A DNA stretch of 64,000 nucleotides from NCBI GenBank assembly GCA_018417955.1, contig JACTVC010000005.1, forward strand, positions 2,108,001 to 2,172,000. The letters run 5' to 3'. Below the pieces are notes generated by a model. It was not told where the DNA came from and searched no databases. It worked only from the letters and a program-made list of their open reading frames with translations. A program made the translations under genes and the position numbers. Source of the stretch: Laccaria trichodermophora (Eukaryota > Basidiomycota > Agaricomycetes > Agaricales > Hydnangiaceae). Numbering within the stretch: the stretch's first letter is position 1; every line of letters starts with the position of its first letter. Positions 23,661-37,000 of the stretch are shown here, one piece after another.

Positions 23661-26600
23661 ACACAGTCCCCGTAGATGACGCTGTCTCCCTTCGACAAAG
23701 ACAAAACACTTCGTTGTATTCTCGGTGATATAGACATTCGAACAACGTCAAACCGCACCCTCTTGACGCATGAGTTCTATTGATTGAACTAATTATACGT
23801 TTTAATGGGTGACTTTTCCGTTCTTTTGCCGAAACGCCTTTCTGGCGCCCACTTTTGTTGCCTTCCTTCCAATTCGGCCGACGTGCTTTGTTCCTGCTCT
23901 TTTTGTCCTGGATCTATTGCGTATCTTGCATGAGGTTACCTCAACCATCGCGATGATGAGCTTCATAGTTGACTTCTTTGAATTGCTGGCATTGATTTCT
24001 ATGGGCTGACCGTCGCCACGCAGAGCTAATGATGACAATGTCCGTCATATCTCCTGTGGTGGATCTAACGTGCAGATGTTTCCTAGTCAAACTTGGCGCG
24101 GGCCTCAGGCCACCTTGTGGCCGCAGCTTGAGGCTTGAGCACCTCCTGCCTCTTGGAGGCAGTTCCCCTTCCCTTCTGTTTGACTCCTGGCCGAAGTTGG
24201 CAATCACCATTTTTTTTACTCGAAGGACCCCGTGCCTACTTTCAATTCGGGTTTCAGTTCCCCAATTCTAATTGACATTTAATCTCTATGCAATCAACCA
24301 AACACCTACTCGCCTAACTCTTTGTTGTCAAGACCAGGCGGCGAAGACGGTAATCGCGTCTGCAACGCGTTTGTCTGTACTTGTGGATGATTTGCAGAAG
24401 TATCCTGTTCAGCCCAGGCTCGAGTCTTTGTTTTTCTAGGGCTACTTTGAGACTCTCTTCCTTTGCAATGCTGACCTTTACTGATGACTCTCCCACTTGC
24501 TTCATGCAGTCTTCAATCATGATCAATGGGCTTTACGCAGGGCTTGATGGTGACGGTGCCATTTGTGACATCTCCTGCGAAGAACTCGACACGTAGATGC
24601 TGCCAGGTCAAATCTGAAGCAAGGCCACTCTATCAGGAGACTGGGAGATAAGATTCAGGCATATATGATAACGATTCAGGGTGGACATTTGAAGCCCAAA
24701 TTGAAACCAACCGATACCTTGGGTGTTTTAAATGTCCAAAACGGTGAGCGCCTGCACCTGCATCATCATGCACGTACCCAACCGCAAAGTCCCATAGTTG
24801 AAAATGAAGAATAGCCTCCCAGAGCGAGAGAAGGGAAACCAGTCATCGCTGCTGGTGTCAAAGCCCGGCGGCGAAGACGGTTATCGCATCTGCAACGCAA
24901 GGTGAAGCTCAGCCTTATTGGATAGTACCGTACTACCATGATTATGCGGAGGTTCTCTAGTTCAAATCGGGATCGAACCCTGAAGTTTTTCAGGGTCCTT
25001 CTCTACACACGCCTCCTTTATCTGTTGATCTTATCTCAGAACAACATTCATCCATCTATATGACGTACTCCGTTCTGCACGAATTGGCGGAAAAAGAAGG
25101 CATCATGGAGCTCCTTTTGAGTGGATCTATCGTATAGATGCGTCGAGGCATCGTCGTGTTTCCTGGCCTGCTTTCCTGGATAGGAAAAGATCTACAGATG
25201 GATGCGGCTTGTTCCTATCTCTAGACGCACCTTCGCGGACAGGAAACATTATCTTCCTTCAGTAGCGTCTTAGACATGGACTGCGGTCTGTTCCCATCTT
25301 GCGACGCAAGCTGATCATAGACATGGAACATTGAGCAGGACCTCTAATCATTGAAATGGGCGCCATCTATTTCTATCCCGCGACGCAATCATTATACATG
25401 GACAATGAGCAAGATTCTTAAATGAAATCTCGGCTTGAACCGGTATGCAAGGCTCAGTGCGAGGCTTTAAGGTGGGACGATCTCGCAACTGGTTGTCAAG
25501 ATTGATCGTGGTCTGCGCGACATCCTCTTAGAAGTTTGTCTGGGATCATTGCGAAGTGAGCGAGTATGACAAAAGGCGGACTGACTTTAACATATCTACG
25601 AGCTCTACACAGATGTACCGAAATACCAGGGCCCCACTGTGGAATCATCAAATATACAGAAAGCGAAGCGCATAAGAACTGCAATGATGGCCCGAAAAGC
25701 TCTAGTCTACTTGCGAGTGAAGAACCTCTAAAGGATATGAAGATTAGAGTATGAATGCTATCGCAAGGTTTGGCATTTAGGTCAACTGGAAGCAGAGTTC
25801 CTTCGGAAAGTTCCTAGCAATCGGGATATTGCCTGCTACGAACGAGCGGAAGTCATCAGCACCGGTAGATCGGAGAAATAGATCAGCATACTTCGAAGAG
25901 CGCGAGCAATCGCTTTCTCGCCCTAGCCTGAGGTTCTTTATGGATCGACGATCTTTCATCCGAATCGTCAAACTCGGTCTTTGTCTCGGACGACTCATCG
26001 TCCTCAAGGAAGACGTCAGGCTATAGAGAAAAATGTGGGTATGATTTTTTCAGATTATTCAATGGAACGCACCAGGAGTAAGCCATCCCCGTATTTTGGT
26101 CGCATAGTGCGCTGCAGGCGAAGCAATTCGTTATCGTGTCCGTCGTCATACAAGGAGACTGCTTACCATCAAGTCTCGCGGCGCGAAAAGCGATGTGTAG
26201 TACTCAGAAAGAACCTCTTGTTGAGGATTCCCATGAGTATCCAGGAGATTTTGTTTCGGGAGGCATGCTAGAGCCTGCGCGAAAGAAGGAAATGGACGCC
26301 TGAATGCAGGGATGGATGTTAAGCTCATTAGGCCCGTTGACAGAGTACAGCAAGGGAAGGGAAGAAGTTATAGGAGGGCGTAGAACGGAGAGGGACCGTC
26401 AACTTGATACTTGTGGAGCGGTGATTGGTGATGGCGGCGTAGAAATGACATTCTCATAACATCTTCGTCAGATCGCAGCTAGATGGACATTACCATTCAG
26501 AACCAAACATGAGTTGGGGACCTACTGATGAAACACTGGGTGGGTGACGGAATGTGTGGGTGGCGGTCTAGGCAATCAATGAACGAATAGAGTTTCCAGG

Positions 26601-27764
26601 GTCCTTTGAGAGAGAAAGCTTTCTCGAGGTGCCCTTGATGGTGGAGGCATTCGTTTTTGGATGATCGGCCGAGGTCATTGTGGAGCCCTCTGTATTTAGA
26701 TTGGCGGGCGCCAGCGTGAATTGACCGGCGGATAGTCACGGATGTATACCACTCAACGTCCCTCAACTAGGAGCACCGTATTCAGTGGTTTACGTCTTCA
26801 GGCAGGACCGAGGTGTAGCCGAATCCAATCGTGAGGTCGCCCGGACTCATGCGGAAACTTATGAAACGAATGGACGCTCAATAGCCCCCTTCAGCGAGCT
26901 GAATGTAGGTCTAAGAGGGGCCCTTCACGTGTCAAGGAAGGCGCAGCTTCGCAATCGGTAGGTTCAACGGTTGGTCCAAACGTCACACCCACCAAGTGCC
27001 AGTTGAGAATGAACCCCGTTTCATCTAAAAAGTGCCGGTACGTTAGCATGCGTCCTTTCAGGAAACGGTGTACTATAATAACACCGGTAGATAATAACCT
27101 ACTGGACACCGGAGGGGACTCTTCAGAAGTCTCCTAGATTACTATTGCGAAGTTTGAAAGAGCTACAACATTGCGGGATGAGTTGTGCCAGTCAAGTTAT
27201 CTCTTTGAAGTACGTCCCGATCCTTCACTTGAAGTGAGAGATGTTTGAGAACACTGTCCCTCCAGGTTCCGGGAAGGTGGACGAACATCATGATGCCAAT
27301 AGAGGGAAGGTTTGCGTCTGGCGTAGGTCGCCCAAACAAAAAGAGTCCATGGTTAATCTTGACCCGGCATGTTACGGGGGCGGGAAAATGGCGGCGGTCC
27401 TGACAATTCAAATCCTTTCAATCGTGCGCGTCGCAATTTGGACTCACAAGCTCAGTGACCCATAAACATGTGCAAGAATCATTCAAAGGGAGTGGCTGAC
27501 TTGGCGACCACCCACAGAAAGCTGAACTAGGACGGACGCCACAAACAGGAGAAGCGGTGCCGGGTGGGGTAGACAAACGGTGGATTTGTAACCACTCCGG
27601 TTAATTCAAACCATTAACGAAGTTCCCGGAGCATATATGTTAGCGCCAACGGCCTATCAGTAGCTCAGTCAGTTAGATATAGCCAGAGGCAAGAAGCGAG
27701 AGAGTCTGAGGGCCCGGAGAGCTCAGCTCCGAGCCTATCGTAAGTTTTATTTTTATCACATAAA
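23661..27764. other. 4.1-kb gene-poor interval with decayed repeats
   Basis: No frame matches a known family. A minus-strand frame at 24314-24526 has a helical, charged composition (KVSIAKEESLKVALEKQRLE) and could be an exon, but neighbouring pieces do not join convincingly. A word of about 30 bp (CGGCGAAGACGG followed by ATCGC and TCTGCAACGC) occurs at about 24344 and again at 24867. Between 25120 and 25420 a loose motif (TCT..CGCGACGCAA ... ATGGACA) repeats about four times. A tRNA-like A-box word (GTAGCTCAGTCAGTTAGA) at 27659-27676 lacks a B-box. Confidence 0.4.
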
Positions 27765-28025
27765 ATGTCGGAGTTTTCTAATATTGGTTACAGCCGGTTA
27801 CTGCCGGTTCCAACCGATGCAATCACTGGTGGCCGTTCGGACCGGTTACAACCGAAGAGTGGTTGATTGAAACCATATTCAAACCATCGTTTCAACCAAG
27901 TCCTAACCAAATTTCAACAACGTGTACTATGATCACAACCGTATTGTAAGCGTGAAGCGATGAGAAAGTTGTAGTCTAGTTTTCTGTAGTCTACTATATA
28001 TTTTGTAGTCCCTAATTTCTATTCA

Positions 28026-28305
28026 ATGTATTGTATTGTACTTAGTGGTTGTAGGCTATTCTATTGTATTGTATATTGTATTGTACTTAGTGGTCGTAGG
28101 CTATTCTATTTGATTCTATTCGACTTTGTAGTATTGTATTCTATCTATTGTATTGTATTGTACTTACTTGTGTCTATTCTATTCTACTTAGTTGTTCTAT
28201 TTATTCTATTTTGCATTAGCCGGGAATCGAACTCTTGAGCTTATGGTCTTACTTACCTTTGGTTAGTGATCGATAGTTACCACTATGCCAGCAGGTCATA
28301 TATTT
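28026..28305 (-). mobile_element. tRNA-derived SINE with AATAG-rich tail
   Basis: On the minus strand, from about 28302 downward, the sequence reads like a tRNA head: TGGCATAGTGG fits the pol III A-box and AGTTCGATTCC fits the B-box, at the normal tRNA spacing. The T-stem and acceptor stem do not pair, so it is not a working tRNA. It is followed by about 190 bp of simple repeat built from AATAG, AATAC and similar units (28026-28205), as in a SINE tail. Target duplications were not identified. It lies inside the Plavaka element and so inserted after it or travels with it. Confidence 0.6.
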
Positions 28306-28462
28306 ACCATATATATTGGGTTAAGATAATGAGCAATTGGTTCTCAAGCAGTATATAGAGCACCTTAAAGCACACCGATGTGCTTCACACCTTACATGTA
28401 CATGATGAACATAACAGTGAACAAACGAGATTGAAGGCATCCATAACTACAGACAGCGGTGA

Positions 28463-30248
28463 CTAAGTTTTGCGCGTGCGTGGTTTGCAAGGCTTGCGAG
28501 TACCTGGTACAGCCTCAACAACCTCCGCCGCTATGTCCTGAACAGTTCCCTTCTCCCTCCCCTTCCCTTTTTTTGACTTCTCTACAACCCTGGCTTCTGG
28601 CGTGACCAACGTAGATGGAGCCACATGACGTGCTGTTGAAAGCAGCTGTTCCTGTGCGACAGATGCCGGATTGCTAGGGCTGTGCTCCTGCGATGGCCCG
28701 GCACTGATGATTCTTTGTTCAGCGTTAGAACTGGTGGGAAGAGTGTTGAGGGCAACTTGTTCGATATTACCGTGAGTAGCAAGTTCAGGAGGGGCAAGGG
28801 AGAGTGTGTGGAGTTGATTGGTTGCATCCTCGATGCCACTGCTTTCGTCCCCGTCTCCTGGATCATTCGCGATTGTATTCACCGTAGCCGATCCAAAGAT
28901 AATTTGATTGTAGAGGTCAAATAGTGCTTTCCTGTATGGAGTGTTGAGTTTCTGGATGATAAACATCTTGTATGAGGTAAAATCTTTGCTGTAGTCGATA
29001 CCAGTCACAGCTCCCTTCCCAGCAGAAAGCTCAGGATCAGGAGAGAAGATGAAACGAACCTTATTGAAAGGAAGAAACCAATTAAAAAGTTATGTAGTTC
29101 ACAAGGAGTTTAAAATGTACCAGAATGGCGATGCCGGCAATAGAACCAGGCGTCACACCAAGAAGCCCCCACAAGGTGGCACGCGTTTTCGGCTTCGCGT
29201 ATTTGCCGACCTTTGTAATTGACACAGCACCAGTCAATAAACCTTTGAGAGCCTGATAGCAAGTGAGTGATCCAGGGTACAACGATGTAATTGAAGGCTT
29301 ACCAAAACAAGCTGTGGGTTCATGAAAACTTTCGTTCGATCATCGATACAGCGTCCATCCGACTCTCGGGCAGCATATAAAACAGGAGCGAACTTGGGGT
29401 ACTTATTCCGTGCCATGTCCCAACGCAGAAGCTCCTGGAAGTCATTGTTGCTCGCCTGCTTGGCAGCGTGACTAGCACCGATTTGATTTGCAACATCACG
29501 AAGTTCGGCACCAAATATCTTCGGAATGATCTTGTCGCAAAGCTCTTTGAGAAACGTTGAGCAAACCTTATGGTGTTTATTGCAAAACTACAAAGATCGT
29601 CAGAATTGTTGCATGAAGTAAAAGACTTGAAAACTCACTAAGACGCCGAATTGACTGTGCTCCCTCATCAAACCGTGAAAGCGTTCAGGAACCGTCTCAT
29701 ATATTTCCGATAAGATGCCAGCTTCCTCAGCCGCCTTTGTAACGTATCTCTGGGGGCTGTTGACGAGACTCTGTTGTGGACGAGAACTGTTAGTAATGAC
29801 TGTATTGTAGTTGTCCAGAAGGAACAGTTCGCAGGTAAGGCTGAACATTTGACCAATTGACGCGATCTCCTCTTCGTGCTTTGCGATAACTTGAGGATAC
29901 CCACTGTTGCCTTGACTACATTGCGAGCACTTCGGCTGGTTGACTTTGATCATCGCCAACTCTTCACGAAGTTGACGAACCTCCTTATTGCGCTTGCCAC
30001 ACAATAACTGTGCTTTTTTTAAAGCCTAAACTTTCCAGTGAACGTAGAACTTTGGATACAAAGAGAGTACGAACCTTGTCATACTCTTCTCTTGTTGGAT
30101 TTGAGCTGATAGTCAAGAGGTGTGCCATTCCACCGCGAGAAAGGAGATCATTCTCGGAGTCAGACTCATCCGAACTCGACGATCCACTGGATGGAGCATC
30201 AAACTCTTTGCCACTGGAGCTGGGAGGTTGGAGTTGGCAGTGAGGCAT
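28463..30248 (-). CDS. DUF6698-like transposon passenger protein
   Basis: The minus-strand gene starts at 30248 with a Ser/Asp/Glu-rich segment (GSSSSDESDSEND) and continues through several short introns. The next exon has a charged helix (KRNKEVRQLREELAMIK) and a CSQCSQG cysteine pair. The central domain has the motifs QELLRWDMARNKYPKFAPVL, FMNPQLVL, ATLWGLLGVTPGSIAGIAIL and FIFSPDPEL, then DYSKDFTSYKMFIIQKL and ALFDLYNQIIFG. This order resembles basidiomycete DUF6698 proteins of unknown function, often seen in transposon-rich regions. The C-terminus is low-complexity and ends in a basic tail (GTRKPCKPRTRKT) that might be a nuclear signal. All exons read open. The DUF assignment is from memory. 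Confidence 0.65.
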
Positions 30249-31085
30249 ACCGAAAGGAGTCTGTCAGCGGCGTAAGTGTGAAGGTGAGCTTGAGTCGTCA
30301 ACGAGGAAGTTTGAAAATTGAGCGAGGTTTGATATTTATTGATATCTTGATGTAATTTGCAGCAAGGCGTCAGTATTTTCGAGTTGTTCGCCGTTGACTT
30401 GCATGGCCGGTGAGTGTATTAAATGCACTGCCATGTAATAGTGTGCCGAGCATGGTACTACGTAAATCTGAAGCAATGATGAGCAGGGACAGAAATAAAC
30501 GAAACATACTACATTGTTCTGCATGTCACTCTAACCCCGCTCTTTCAAATGGATAGAAAGATCTGTTTTTTTAGTTAGTTGCCTTGATTGGAAACTTGCA
30601 CCTACCAACAGATTGTTCAGGTTAAAAGACCTTACCAATACTGTGGACAGGTTGAATCTGGGAGAGGTAATAAATATTGACACTTGTGCCAATTTAAAAT
30701 CAACACCGGTTGCATCGGACACTCGGGCATCATATGTGCTGTGTGAAATCAATGAGGCTGGAACTCCGGGCCACAAAGCAGGATCAGATAAGCGGCCGTT
30801 GATGTGAGCCAACTACAGTCTGCATGCTGCCAGCCATGCAAGCGCTCACAGTTGTCGAACAATCCCCAAGGGCTCGAAGAGCATGACTGTAGGAATTGAG
30901 GAAGAAATAGAGGGTGTCAAGTCCTGATCAGGCAGCTGCGCATTCCTCGCTTCTACAATGATCCATTTGAAGGAGGATTTGAAAATTGAGGGGTCCGTAG
31001 CAAAGCGATATGAGGAGAATACCATTGAGGAGCGGTGCCTGGCAAGGAATTGTTCACGGGTAGTGGTAGGGAGGGAATCCGGTCT

Positions 31086-31508
31086 TCAACATCCTCCTCT
31101 TCCACTAACACCCTGCAACATCGAGTTCAGGGGGCTCAGTTTCGGGCTCGGTTTGAGGCAATGATGGTGGTGGATCCACAGCACGTTCATTGCTTTGATT
31201 GCGTGAATGGCTGGCTTGTTTGGGGTAGCCGACTGAGCATGAAGGTTTGCGAATGCGTCAAGTGGGAGAGGCAGTGGAGTTTGTGGGACAAGTGGCGTGT
31301 TCGGTGAAGTTGTGACAGGCTCCAAGTCAGAAATTTGTGCGTTCGCAGTGTCAACACTAGCTGAGGCTCTATGAGAGCTTCTTCGACGTCTCGCTGTCAG
31401 AGATGGAGCAGTTCTATCCTCTGCTTTACTTGGTAAGGACCTCTTCATCCTTCTGGTCTTGAAACACCTACCAAACCTTTTTTTTTCTTGTCTTTCCGAA
31501 GGTCTCAA
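31086..31508 (-). CDS. Possible hypothetical exon inside the Plavaka element
   Basis: This minus-strand frame of 140 codons has a basic N-terminal part, a Ser/Thr/Pro-rich middle (SDLEPVTTSPNTPLVPQTP) and a helical segment (LDAFANLHAQSATPNK). It might be an exon of a poorly conserved passenger gene, or chance. No domain, partner exon or homologue is recognised. Confidence 0.2.
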   Translation of the reverse strand: MRPSERQEKKRFGRCFKTRRMKRSLPSKAEDRTAPSLTARRRRSSHRASASVDTANAQISDLEPVTTSPNTPLVPQTPLPLPLDAFANLHAQSATPNKPAIHAIKAMNVLWIHHHHCLKPSPKLSPLNSMLQGVSGRGGC

Positions 31509-31539
31509 CGCCTACCATTGCCATCCCATGCATAGAGAG

Positions 31540-33240
31540 GGTGTTTCGCGGATGGCGATACGTTGTCTCGAAGCCTCAGAGAGCCATAGAGAGGTGGAAG
31601 AGTTCCGGAAGATAGAGGGTGGCATGGGGCCATTCTGCAGATGACGAAATGTTGTCTTGGGGCCAGGAGGGATGCAGGACACTGTGGAACAGTTGAAAAA
31701 ATTTGGCAGCATGTAGAGAGGGCGTTGGGTGGACGATGACTCGAAGATCAAGCATACAACTCGATGAAACTTGCGTTGAAGGTGATCAGGGCGTAGTTGA
31801 TGTAGTTGGTGACGTTGCAAAGGCTGGGGAACCTTTGGGAGCCGGTAACGGACATAAATGACCTTCAAACATGTAAGCAATCGCCTTATGACGCAAAAGA
31901 ACGTGAAATTCACCTTTATCTGAAAGCTACAGCATGCAACTGATTTCAACAAGGTCAACGACGTTGCAACGCATTTGGCGGATGTTGATATGTTGTGTTG
32001 AGCATTGGAAAGGTGGATTGAAGGCGGTAACGTGTTGAAGCAGCTAAAGGTGAAATGTAACTCCATGAACTTGCATAACTTGAATGGAAACTAATGACTT
32101 ACTTGGAAGATTGACAGTAAACACGCCACAACTCAAAGATGGACTTGCGTTGAGGGTGGCTAGGGCATACTTGGTGACGTTGCAAAGGCCGGGGAACCTT
32201 CGGGAGCTGGTAACACACGTAAACGACCTTAAAAGAAGTAAGTAATCACCTCATAACTCAAAGCAGCATACAACTTACCTTTACCCAAAAGCTACAACAT
32301 GCGACTGATTTCAAGAATGTCAACGACGTCCCAAACGCATTTGGCAGACGTCGATACGTCGTGGCGAGCCTTGGAGAGCTGGATGGGAGGCGGTGACGTG
32401 GCGACGCAAGGAAAAAATTGAATAACAAAGGTATGTCGAACCCTTTGCCGTATCTTCATTAACTGTTGGCGCATAGTCGTTCGTCATTAACGGAAAACCA
32501 CAACCGAGTCCAGGGAGCACCACGTCGTGCCCCGATAGCGATTGGCGGACTTTGATACATTGTGTCGATGCAAAACGGGGCTGGGATGACTCTAAATGAA
32601 ACAGGTGAGTTCTTTTTCATGCGTATGGTGTTGAAATACTGAAAAACCTTTTTGTCTTTGCCTTTTGCAAGTTCAACTCAACTGCAACCCATCCCATCCA
32701 GCATCCAAAGGCGACCCACACGTCAAGAGGGCGTTTTGCGGACGATGATACGTCGTCTCGACGCCATGGCAAGGTGGAATGGTTCTGGAAGCAGGAGGGT
32801 GATGTGGGACCGTTCTGCAGAACTCGATACGTCGTTTTGGCGCCAGGAGGGGTGCAGGATGTTGTGGAAGGGTCAGAAACACTTGCTACCACTCAGGGAG
32901 GGTGTTTAGCGGACGGCGATATGTCGTCTCGATGCCGTGGCATGGTGGAAAGGTTTTGGAAGTAGGAGGGTGGCGTGGGACCATTTGGCGGAAGACGATA
33001 CGTCGTCTTGACGCCAAGAGGGGTGCATGACATTGTGGAAGGGTCTGAACACTTGCCACTATGTAGGGAGCACATTTAGTGGATGAAAATACTTCGTCTT
33101 GTTGCATGGGAGACCGATGGCAAGGAGGAAGGGTTCGGGAAGCTGGAGGGTGGCATCGGACTGTTTTGCGGAGGACGATACGTCGTCTTGAGGCCAGGAG
33201 GGGTGCATATTGTTTTGGAATGGTTGGAAAAACTCTAAAT
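31540..33240. repeat. Tandem and dispersed minisatellites inside the Plavaka element
   Basis: Between 32720 and 33240 a unit of about 170 bp repeats three times; landmarks are GATACGTCGTCTCGACGCC-like words at about 32747, 32917 and 33087 and GGCGCCAGGAGGGGTGCA-like words between them. A more diverged copy lies at 31540-31720. A separate pair of about 330 bp (about 31755-32050 and 32130-32410) shares TTGGTGACGTTGCAAAGGC and CAACGACGT landmarks. The ORFs across this block are by-products of the repeats. Confidence 0.7.
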
Positions 33241-34067
33241 TGTGCGTTGTAGGACACACATTTGAGCAGGCTTCGGAGAAGCAGTATTGGGGTTTGAACT
33301 TGTAGTTAAGTAGGTGAGTGGTTGGAAATGAATGGGAAGAGGGAGGAGGGTACCATGTCATGCGAGTGCTTAACGACCTCGAATCGTTTACCGAATCGAT
33401 AAGCTAATTCTGCACTCCTGTATCCTACGGCAAATCTACATGAGTGTCGTTCAGCGGAAAGACAGGCAAGGAGAGCATGTACCTTTGACCTAACAAAAAG
33501 CGTATAAGATCCTACACATTGCGCGTCGTGTCAAGTCTATCCTGAAGACTTCAATGGCCTTGATGTGAGATGAGATGCGCTCGTTGGACGCGTTATTGCT
33601 CATGCTGATTTCTTGCATACCTCACCCATTCCATGAGCTTCCCATGTGCCACAACAACCTTTGTGGGAATAAAATCTCAACTCCTCTTCTTCTTGCCTCC
33701 CTCGTGATGTTCATGAACTTTTTGATAAGATCTTAATATTCCCCGAGTTCTTGTTTGTGCGGGGGGACGTTCAAATGTGGGGTAAGATGTGTATGCTAGC
33801 CGGAAAAGGGCATTGTTGAACTCTTGTGAGATTGCTTCAATGATAAGTAGTGGGAGAGCTCCGCGGATTAGTGGGGATTGACCTCGAAGTAAGAGACAGA
33901 GTGATTACATCACATGATCTCAAAGATAAGATTCTCATTTCTGTCATCTGTTACCCCCTTCACTCTTGTCGGCTTCTTGGGGTCAAAAATTATCATAATC
34001 TTATATTTTCTATCTGTCTCAATATTGCATATTCCTTCTACATTACTATTTCATATATATATTGAAT

Positions 34068-37000
34068 TTAGTGGTTTAGAAACCGGTATGCTTCAACCCT
34101 TCGCAGTCGGAGAAACATATCTGTATTGACAGTGTCAACAATGTGATACTCATCTGGTTTCTCAAATTCTGGAACAATATATGCACCCCGAATGATGGAG
34201 CCAACAGGAATAAACTCTGCCTCACGATGGTGTTTAGCACGAAGACGGATAAGGCCAAGGTCCCGCTCTTTTCGCTTCAAAAGTCCTGTTGGTCCATCTA
34301 ATGGGTGAACCAGTGCAAAAGGATAGGGTGTGTCTGCCAGCGTGAATGTGAAGATGAAAATGAGGCGGGCAAATATGAAGACATCTGATGCAGTTGACAT
34401 CTTCACCATTACACAGTCATAGCGTGGAGCATTGTTGAAAGAGGGATTGCAGCGAAGCAGATCCATCTCCTTACGCCATGTCACACAAGACTCATAATGA
34501 ATGTGGAGATATCGAAATTCAGTGATCTGGATAGTTATTTTTCACATTTATCAGGACTATGCAATAAATGAGACTTACTGTTGTATGCTTATCAACTGTG
34601 AAGTATTTGTTCTCTGGACATGGAATATTGTGGACAACGCAGAATTGATTGAGGAAAGGAATTAACTTTTTCTGAAAGTCTTTGAATGCAACATCTGTGT
34701 CCTTGAGTTGCATCTCAATGTTGTGGATTGTTTCTGGGGGTTGTTTTGCTCCAATCTTCAGTTTACCGTTTGTATATGGATTGATATGTACTTCTTCCTC
34801 AGATTCTTCCTCCTGTGATGTCTTAGAGGTAGCATGTGTGGCATCATAGACATCAATGCGCTCTCGAATGCAAAGTGAAATGAGATGCCAATGATCAAAG
34901 GTTAGAATCTATAGATAAGTGAGATTGGTCATTTTTCATGAATTTAAAATGGTAGGACATCACCTGGGGAACAACATCCTTGAAATTGGTTTGACGGAGA
35001 TAGATTTCTTGCAGTGGGCCATGCATTTTTTCATTTGGCTTGGTACTTGTATTTTTTGTGGCACCTTTTTCTTCAATATCATCAAAGATATGCTCAAGGG
35101 CATGTCGCTTGGGGAAACTCCAGTTCTTCAAACTTTTTCCATCCTTTGGTGGTGCTCTAGACTCTTCATATTCCTGAATAAATATTTGAATCAGTCCTAT
35201 ATTATTTGAGAGGTTGAAACTGACCTTCAATACTTTAGAAAAATATGCTACCTCTCTCCTCCCCGCAGCAATTGTTTCAGAGGTTTGAACTTCAAGAGCA
35301 GCATACATATCCACATTCAGATAAGCACGTGCACATTTCAGCAAACAAAATCCTTCTGGACTTGCAGATTCTGTTAGAATATTGTGTGCCACAAAGGGAA
35401 GCATCTTTCACAATCATAATGTTTATAAAAAGTCTTATTGAAGGTAGATATAAAAACAAACCTTCATGATATCCTCAAATTTCGTTGCATCTGTAAAATT
35501 TACAGATGTAAATTGGCTAAAATGGATCAAATCATGCCAGTGAGGAAGTGCATTCATTCTGTAAGATCAAATTAAGCATCTGATGAAGGGGTGAGTTATA
35601 ACATACTGTGAGTCAGCTTGGCTAGCTAGTGAACAGTGTGATTGCAAGTAATCCTCTTTGATGACTTTGAGGATGTGCCTTCCCCCCAGTCCATGTGAAT
35701 TGTTATGCATTCGATCAAATGAGAGTGCACGATGTGGGTCTGAATTCTCAATATCCCAGAAAGAATTCTATCCATCACATTAGTTGGAAGTAATAGAATC
35801 TGAAGGAAAGAGATAACTGACTTGTACACCTTGCAACCCTTTTTCCTTCAAGATTTCTTCAGCATCATCCTTTCTCCTACATTCATTTGCTTGATCAACT
35901 GTTGCTTTGCTTTCCTCTGCTGTCTGAAGAGGATATTTTGTAGAAGCATCAGAAAGCTTGTCAAATGGTACAAGGCAAACAGGACAAGGGCATAAGCCCA
36001 TCTTGCCCCGAATCAGAGCCATCACACACCTATGTGGTTGTAAAATGCTATCAATAAAGTATAAGTATTGAGGTACTCACTGTTCCTCATAGTCCGCTGA
36101 AAGAAATAAAATCAAGGCAAAAAGTCTTCGGATAATGTTGTCACCACACTTGAACCAGAATCCAAGTTTTGAATGGTCATGAATAGATTCAAGGAGTTTC
36201 CGGAAAGATTCATGCCAGACAACTGTTTTGAAATCAACATAGGCTTTTTTTCCTTTCTCAGCCTCATCTTCTAGGACCTAAGGAACTTGATATCAATTCC
36301 TGAATTAGCAATTGTTTTTGAGAAAGAAATCACAATTGGCTGCCACCCCACTACACGACCACCTCCAATACCTTCTCCATTTCGAATCCAGTCAGGTAGA
36401 TTGGCACATCTCGCTATCACTGGATAAGCCTTTTCTGTACCAAATGATGATAGTTTTGCTTTATCTGCATAAAGGATGATGCAAAATGGTTTTCCATCTG
36501 GAGGAAGATGTGACTTTTGAGAAGTCAGATCATAATTCAATGACAACCAGAAAAAAACTTACTTGAATCTTCCACCACCTGTCTGCTGTCCATGGTTCAT
36601 GGTAGAATCGGATAAAATGCTGCCCATCAAACTTATATAGCCGCTGTGCATCCCACTCAAAGTGTGGAGCAAGCTGGGGGTTGCCTGCCAGATCCAATGC
36701 CCAATCCCAGAGGTTTCGGTGATAGAATTTGAAGTGGTTGTCAGTTGTCCGATACTTCACTGTGATAATATCCTCTTGAAACTATATAGAATATTTTTAG
36801 CCCATCACAAAGTTGTTGTTAGTAAAAACCCACTGGAGTCATCATATGAGAAGCCTCTTTCCATATTTCTTTGATGTTTTGGTGGCTTTTCAGTGTAAAT
36901 GGTGCATCAGGTGAACGACAGTCTTGAAAAATTCGAAGCAATCCATTAACATCCTCCTCCTTCATCTGTGATTTGAGGATAATCTCTGCAAATTCAAAAT

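Noticed and set aside
24314..24526. Minus-strand helical ORF
   Set aside because: Composition is protein-like but no flanking exons join in frame; left in the gene-poor note.
27659..27676. tRNA-like A-box word GTAGCTCAGTCAGTTAGA
   Set aside because: No B-box or T-arm at the proper distance and no acceptor pairing, so no tRNA or SINE is called.
31086..33361. Multiple minus-strand ORFs across the Plavaka interior
   Set aside because: Most are by-products of the tandem repeats; only one is listed, at low confidence.
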